NCBI RefSeq assembly: GCF_003589745.1 | Contig: NZ_CP032364.1 | Location: 2,666,001 to 2,730,000, forward strand | Direction of reading: 5' to 3' | Length of the DNA stretch: 64,000 bases | DNA from: Lachnoanaerobaculum umeaense | GTDB taxonomy: Bacteria > Bacillota > Clostridia > Lachnospirales > Lachnospiraceae | Notes under the pieces: generated by a model | Told to the model about the DNA's origin: nothing | Database searches by the model: none | The model's input: the letters and a program-made list of their open reading frames with translations, nothing else | Position numbers and translations under genes: made by a program | Shown: positions 55,661-64,000 of the stretch, piece after piece | How the letters are laid out: each line of letters starts with the position of its first letter | Numbering within the stretch: position 1 is the stretch's first letter

Positions 55661-55733
55661 AGCGCGAGACGGGACTCGAACCCGCGACCCCGACCTTGGC
55701 AAGGTCGTACTCCACCAACTGAGCCACTCGCGC
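55661..55733 (-). tRNA. tRNA-Gly (GCC)
   Basis: The 73-nt cloverleaf has acceptor stem GCGCGAG/CTCGCGC, D-arm GGCTCAGTTGGTGGAGTA, anticodon loop CTTGCCAAG giving GCC, and T-arm GCGGGTTCGAGTCCCGT. CCA is not encoded. It is the last gene of the rRNA operon. Confidence 0.95.
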
Positions 55734-55970
55734 ATATATATGTATAGGAAGCACTATGATTCTACTTCGTAAAATCAAGTACGCTATTTTTCTAAGTTCG
55801 TACTTCGCTTGTACTTACTAAGAAAAATATGTACCTTCAAAACTGCCTACCAAACTGCATTTCTTACTTAGCAAAAACTTCGTTTAAGCTTTAGTAAGAA
55901 AGTACATATCAAATTCGCTTTCGGATTTGATGATGTATCCGATTATATGTTATAAATTTTCTATCCTTTT
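55734..55970 (-). other. 23S to tRNA-Gly spacer with 23S processing stem
   Basis: No gene and no 5S rRNA. Positions around 55833-55857 are complementary to about 59101-59126 on the far side of 23S (AAAACTGC-x-TACCAAAC core), giving the stem from which 23S is cut. Another hairpin (CTAAG...CTTAG-type) lies near 55793-55830. Confidence 0.6.
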
Positions 55971-58857
<2,887 letters not shown>

Positions 58858-59288
58858 TCTTAAATCATTTAGATTTAGTGTTTATGTATGACACTAGCGT
58901 GTATCATACACTATGTTTAAAAATTTATTACTTTTGTGTTTTTCATACTCACTTTGTTCGTATGAAAAACTACTTATTTACTAAAATCTGAAACAAGCTT
59001 ACGCTCGTTTTCATTAAGTAAATAATGCATTAAAATATTAATTACTTAAAGCAATTAATACCTCGGATGTCTAATTATAAAATATTTATATAATTTCTCG
59101 TTTGGTATGCAGTTTTCAAGGTACATTTAGTTAAAGCTTGTCGCTTCAACAGTGAGATATGAAGATTCGAACTTCAACACCTTTCATCCTCTCCAAAGGA
59201 ATATCTGATGTAATCTCTGTTATATATGATAATTCTATTGATACTGATATCAGTCAAACTTTTCTTGTTCTCATCAAGTGAAAGTATA
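58858..59288 (-). other. tRNA-Ile to 23S spacer
   Basis: About 430 bases without a gene. It holds several hairpins, the clearest being GTTTTTCATAC (58938-58948) with GTATGAAAAAC (58960-58970) and TTATTTACT (58976) with AGTAAATAA (59014). Near 59101-59126 is the upstream half of the 23S processing stem. No further tRNA was found. Confidence 0.6.
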
Positions 59289-59362
<74 letters not shown>

Positions 59363-59458
59363 ATTTATTAATTTATGATAACACCACTGCTCCGTTTCAT
59401 TACGCAAGGTGTACCTTTTCACTAAGATTCAAGCTCAGCTTTCATTAAGTGAAAATAA

Positions 59459-59576
59459 AGCGGCATCCACCTACTCTCCCATACCGTCTCCAGTATAGTA
59501 CCATCGGCCGACTAGGTCTTAACCATCGTGTTCGGAATGGGAACGGGTGTGTCCCCCAGACGCATCGACACCGCTA
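59459..59576 (-). rRNA. rrf: 5S ribosomal RNA, located between 16S and 23S
   Basis: About 118 nt. Ends pair (AGCGG...CCGCT), and the conserved block CCCGTTCCCATTCCGAACACG lies in the 5' half (quoted core CCATTCCGAACACG). It lies directly after 16S and before tRNA-Ile instead of after 23S. No second 5S exists downstream of 23S in this operon. Confidence 0.95.
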
Positions 59577-59607
59577 AGTTTTTAGCCTTAACATTGATAA
59601 TGTAAAA

Positions 59608-59627
59608 CTAAACAGTACTCACAACCC
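59608..59627 (-). other. 16S processing stem, 3' half
   Basis: Complementary at 18 of 20 positions to the 16S leader at 61428-61447. The stem closes before 5S, so 16S is released independently. Confidence 0.7.
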
Positions 59628-59636
59628 CTACTTTTT

Positions 59637-61284
<1,648 letters not shown>

Positions 61285-61495
61285 AAGTTTAATCTAGCCT
61301 TCTCGCTAGCTTGCATCATCTGTTTTCACAGATCTACTGTTTTTTAAAGGTTTTAAATTCTGTTCGAATCTAAACGTTGTTTTACTGAAATCTCATCGAT
61401 TATTTTAAAATAATCAAGTTATTTTCAGGGTTGTGTGTACTGTTTAATCTTAAATTATCAAGGTTCATTACTTTGCCGTTTGAAACAGCTTAGCC

Positions 61496-61524
61496 ATTAT
61501 ATCAAGCTTTTTGCAGCCTGTCAA
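61496..61524 (-). promoter_or_regulatory. rrn promoter P2
   Basis: TTGACA (61524-61519), a 17-nt spacer and TATAAT (61501-61496), a perfect consensus match. Confidence 0.88.
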
Positions 61525-61599
61525 CATTTTTTATCCTTTTTTAGAACTTAATTTTTTAATTTTCCAAAAAACCAAACCCTCTCAAAGGACAGTGGTATA

Positions 61600-61628
61600 A
61601 CTATACACCCTATACATTTCCATGTCAA
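61600..61628 (-). promoter_or_regulatory. rrn promoter P1
   Basis: TTGACA (61628-61623), a 17-nt spacer and TATAGT (61605-61600), 104 bases upstream of P2. Tandem promoters are usual for rRNA operons. Confidence 0.85.
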
Positions 61629-61765
61629 GTTCTTTTTAAGAATTTATAAATTTATTTATAATCTATCACAATTTAATGTTTTCGTCATTGCATTAGTCAT
61701 CTTGCTATACTCCTTAACGTACTTAAAATCGTATTTTATCTTAAGTATTACAGGAAATGCTCACT

Positions 61766-61906
61766 TTAACAATTATCTTTTGTAAAAACACCCATTAGTT
61801 CATATAATGCAGTACCGTCGCTTATATTGGTACTGATATATATTTCTTTAATCCCATTGTGAACTTCTATGTTACCTCCATAATCTAACTTATACTTCAG
61901 CTTTCG
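61766..61906 (-). pseudogene. C-terminal remnant, possibly Rpn/PD-(D/E)XK nuclease family
   Basis: A 46-codon frame without a start codon ends at TAA (61768-61766). Its translation (YGGNIEVHNGIKEIYISTN then ALYELMGVFTKD) has the composition of real protein. It resembles the C-terminal part of PD-(D/E)XK nuclease-family transposases (Rpn-like), where a strand like HIIYVN is followed by ELxxLMxxF. The rest of the gene is absent. The family call is tentative. Confidence 0.4.
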
Positions 61907-61946
61907 TTAATATACATATTTTTCACCACTTTATACTGGAGGCTTT

Positions 61947-61955
61947 TTTTTATTC
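61947..61955 (+). promoter_or_regulatory. Extended -10 promoter of holA
   Basis: TGT-TATAAT is an extended -10 without a clear -35. The transcript would have a leader of about 10 bases and no ribosome-binding site before the ATG at 61973. Confidence 0.5.
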
Positions 61956-61972
61956 ATGTTATAATTATCATT

Positions 61973-62941
61973 ATGAAAGTATTAAATAATGATTTGAAAA
62001 CTTCCAATTTCAAAGCCATTTATGTACTATCAGGTGATGATGAATTTTTGAAAAACAGCTACAAGAAAAGATTGAAAGCGGCTATAGTTGGTGACGACCA
62101 AATGAACTTTGCCTACTTTGAAGGAAAAGGAATAGATATTGATTCTATTATTAACTTTGGTAATACTCTTCCGTTTTTCTCAGAGTATAGATGTATTCTT
62201 ATAGAAGATAGTAAATGGTTTAAATCCGGAAACGAGCGATTTTTAGACTATGTTTCAAACAAGCCCGATAGTACAAAATTTATTTTTGTAGAAAAGGACT
62301 TGGATAAACGTTCTAAACTCTATAAGAAGGTTAAAGATATTGGATATATCGCAGAGCTCAATCACCCTACTGATATTGAGCTAAGAAAATGGGCAGGTAG
62401 TCTTGTAAACAAAGCCGGCAAAAAAATAACTGTTACAAACATGGATTTTTTCATTGCCAGAGTTGGAAATGATATGGAAAGATTAAAGAGCGAATTAGAT
62501 AAACTCCTCTCCTTTACTCTTGACAAAGATATTATAGAAGAGGAAGATATAAGAGCCATAGCAAGCGTAAGTCTTACCGGTAAAATCTTTGATCTTGTAA
62601 AAATGATTACAAATAATAAAATCAAAGAGGCATTAGATATATACGAAGATTTAGTTGCTTTAAAAGAACCTCCTGCAAAGATTATGTTTTTTATTACAAA
62701 ACAGTTCAATCAACTTCTTCAAATTAAAGAGTTGCTTTTCGACGGTTTTAGTGAACAGGATATCATCTCAAAAATGAACCTGAATCAATATGTAGTAAAA
62801 AATCTAATTCGTCAGGCAAGAGGTTTTGACATGGCTATGCTTTTGTCTTATATTAAAAATGCAATAGAGTTGGAAGAAGCTGCAAAGCAAGGTAATATTA
62901 ACCATAAGCTGGCACTTGAAATGCTGATGCTTACACGCTAA
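61973..62941 (+). CDS. holA: DNA polymerase III subunit delta
   Basis: This 322-aa protein of the clamp-loader family has the N-terminal block FKAIYVLSGDDEFLKNSYKK. The helical lid region follows (LTGKIFDLVKMITNNKIKEALDIYEDL), and the C-terminal collar domain contains AKIMFFITKQFNQLLQIKEL. Delta opens the sliding clamp for the replicative polymerase. Length is normal. No ribosome-binding site is present, and initiation seems to rely on a very short leader. xpt follows after 25 bases, probably co-transcribed. Confidence 0.9.
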   Translation: MKVLNNDLKTSNFKAIYVLSGDDEFLKNSYKKRLKAAIVGDDQMNFAYFEGKGIDIDSIINFGNTLPFFSEYRCILIEDSKWFKSGNERFLDYVSNKPDSTKFIFVEKDLDKRSKLYKKVKDIGYIAELNHPTDIELRKWAGSLVNKAGKKITVTNMDFFIARVGNDMERLKSELDKLLSFTLDKDIIEEEDIRAIASVSLTGKIFDLVKMITNNKIKEALDIYEDLVALKEPPAKIMFFITKQFNQLLQIKELLFDGFSEQDIISKMNLNQYVVKNLIRQARGFDMAMLLSYIKNAIELEEAAKQGNINHKLALEMLMLTR

Positions 62942-62966
62942 AGTTTTCAAAAAGAGAGGATTTTTC

Positions 62967-63554
62967 ATGAAGTTATTAGAAGATCGTATCAAAAAAGATG
63001 GAGTAATCAAAGAGGGCAATGTTGTAAAAGTAGATTCTTTTTTAAACCACCAGATGGACGTTGAACTTTTTTTAGAAATGGCCAAGGAATTTAAGTCAAA
63101 ATTTGCTTCACATAATATAAACAAAATTTTGACAATCGAATCCTCCGGAATAGGTATTGCTGCCATCGCAGGATTAGAATTCGGCGTTCCTGTTGTATTT
63201 GCCAAGAAGTCAAAATCCATCAATATTGATGGAGATATGTATACCGCAGAAGTTGAAAGCTTTACACATAAATGTAAGAATCAAGTGATAGTTTCAAAGA
63301 AATTTTTAAGTTCTGAAGACCGTGTTCTTATCATTGATGACTTCCTTGCAAACGGATGTGCATTACAAGGACTTATCTCTATAGTAAACGAGTCAGGTGG
63401 AACTGTAGAAGGCATTGGCATTGCTGTTGAAAAGGGATTCCAAAGCGGTGGACGTACTATAAGAAATCTCGGCTTCCATTTAGAGTCGCTTGCAATTATT
63501 GATGCTATGGATGCTGCTACTCAGTCAATAGAATTTAGACAACAGGAGGAATAG
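62967..63554 (+). CDS. xpt: Xanthine phosphoribosyltransferase
   Basis: This 195-aa enzyme converts xanthine and PRPP to XMP in purine salvage. The N-terminal block MKLLEDRIKKDGVIKEGNVVKVDSFLNHQ (key part VVKVDSFLNHQMDVELF) and the PRPP-binding motif RVLIIDDFLANGCAL (about residues 125-140) identify it. The start follows AGAGAGGA. No purine riboswitch precedes it, unlike in Bacillus, because it lies behind holA. A short hairpin AGGTC-TCA-GACCT with a T-rich tail overlaps its stop region and might attenuate the next gene. Confidence 0.94.
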   Translation: MKLLEDRIKKDGVIKEGNVVKVDSFLNHQMDVELFLEMAKEFKSKFASHNINKILTIESSGIGIAAIAGLEFGVPVVFAKKSKSINIDGDMYTAEVESFTHKCKNQVIVSKKFLSSEDRVLIIDDFLANGCALQGLISIVNESGGTVEGIGIAVEKGFQSGGRTIRNLGFHLESLAIIDAMDAATQSIEFRQQEE

Positions 63555-63572
63555 GTCTCAGACCTTTTATTT

Positions 63573-64000
63573 ATGAAATACTTTTTTGCATCCGATATAC
63601 ATGGCTCGGCATTTTATACAAAGAAAATACTTGATAAATATCAAGAAAGCCATTCTGATAAACTGATACTGCTTGGCGATCTCTTATATCATGGACCAAG
63701 GAATGAACTTCCAAAAGACTACTCCACCAAGAAAGTCTTTACACTACTAAATGAATTTAAAGATAATATAATTGCAGTTAGAGGGAATTGTGATTCTGAG
63801 GTTGACCAAATGGTATTGGAATTCCCAATGCAGTCTGATTATTGCATCTGTATCTTCAATGATATTTATTTTTTTATAACTCATGGACATATTTACAATG
63901 AGGAACATTTACCAAAACTGTCAAAGGGTTCAGCTTTCATATATGGACATGTACATCTTCCTATAGCTAAAAATATTGATGGTATTTATATATTAAATCC
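63573..64000 (+). CDS. yfcE: YfcE-type metallophosphoesterase, 5' part
   Basis: The frame starts at ATG 63573 and runs off the window (142 codons seen). Metal-binding motifs of the YfcE/MJ0936 phosphodiesterase family are present in order: FASDIHGS, LLGDLLYHGP, VRGNCDSEVD, THGHIYNE and YGHVHLPI. The family typical length is about 180 residues, so about 40 are missing. Physiological substrate is unknown. Confidence 0.9.
   Translation, partial: MKYFFASDIHGSAFYTKKILDKYQESHSDKLILLGDLLYHGPRNELPKDYSTKKVFTLLNEFKDNIIAVRGNCDSEVDQMVLEFPMQSDYCICIFNDIYFFITHGHIYNEEHLPKLSKGSAFIYGHVHLPIAKNIDGIYILN

Larger units (their letters stand above)
61285..61765 (-). other. 16S leader and upstream region
   Basis: No protein gene. 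It holds the 16S leader with the 5' half of the 16S processing stem (61428-61447), two rRNA promoters and AT-rich upstream DNA. Confidence 0.7.

Noticed and set aside
63550..63572. AGGTC-TCA-GACCT with T-rich tail after xpt as a strong terminator
   Set aside because: A five-pair stem overlapping the stop codon is too weak; at most it attenuates.

Overview
The window is AT-rich Firmicute DNA and most probably comes from a member of the Lachnospiraceae (Clostridia). Supporting features are V-type instead of F-type ATPase genes, lipoprotein solute-binding proteins with Gly/Ser-rich linkers, GGAGG ribosome-binding sites, a DinR-type LexA box, and Clostridia-like rRNA. A Lachnoanaerobaculum-like genus is only a guess. 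No plasmid or phage backbone is visible, so this looks like chromosome.

Layout. 1-0.9 kb: 3' end of a large 2-hydroxyacyl-CoA dehydratase/activase-type gene. 0.97-4 kb: an ABC exporter with its TetR repressor; both genes carry the same 13-bp palindrome upstream. 4-7 kb: a small decayed defence island with an orphan HTH gene, an intact AbiE (type IV) toxin-antitoxin pair, an N-terminally truncated AAA ATPase, and a detached second copy of the abiE promoter and operator. 7-9.2 kb: a two-gene radical-SAM DNA-repair-type operon with LexA-like boxes, whose second gene has had its stop codon destroyed by a 240-bp MITE-like insertion. 9.5-18.9 kb: an oligopeptide ABC operon (oppBCDF) followed by three paralogous binding proteins. 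19.3-28.6 kb: a complete V-type ATPase operon ending in a DUF1461-type membrane protein. 28.7-40.1 kb: alpha-glucan use, with two GH13 glucosidases, malQ, a maltose-type ABC importer, a separately encoded MsmK-type ATPase and a PucR-type regulator. 40.2-55.6 kb: MATE efflux pump, secA, mutS2, a two-component system whose response regulator has a nonsense codon, stomatin/NfeD, a small secreted repeat protein, a membrane-anchored C11 peptidase and a lipoprotein. 55.6-61.7 kb: an rRNA operon on the minus strand in the order 16S-5S-tRNA-Ile-23S-tRNA-Gly, with a ~114-nt insertion at the tip of 16S helix 44. 61.8-64 kb: a nuclease gene fragment, holA, xpt and the start of a YfcE-type phosphodiesterase.

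How the genes fit together. The sugar genes form one pathway: maltodextrins are imported by the binding protein and two permeases, probably energised by the MsmK ATPase, then processed by MalQ and two alpha-glucosidases. The opp operon supplies peptides. The V-ATPase couples ATP to ion transport. I saw no wholly new multi-gene system. The strongest observations are the MITE-extended stop codon, the helix-44 insertion, the unusual rRNA order, the duplicated abiE promoter relic, the SOS-type control of the radical-SAM pair, two genes with TATAAT-N6-ATG spacing that implies leaderless mRNAs, and the broken response regulator.
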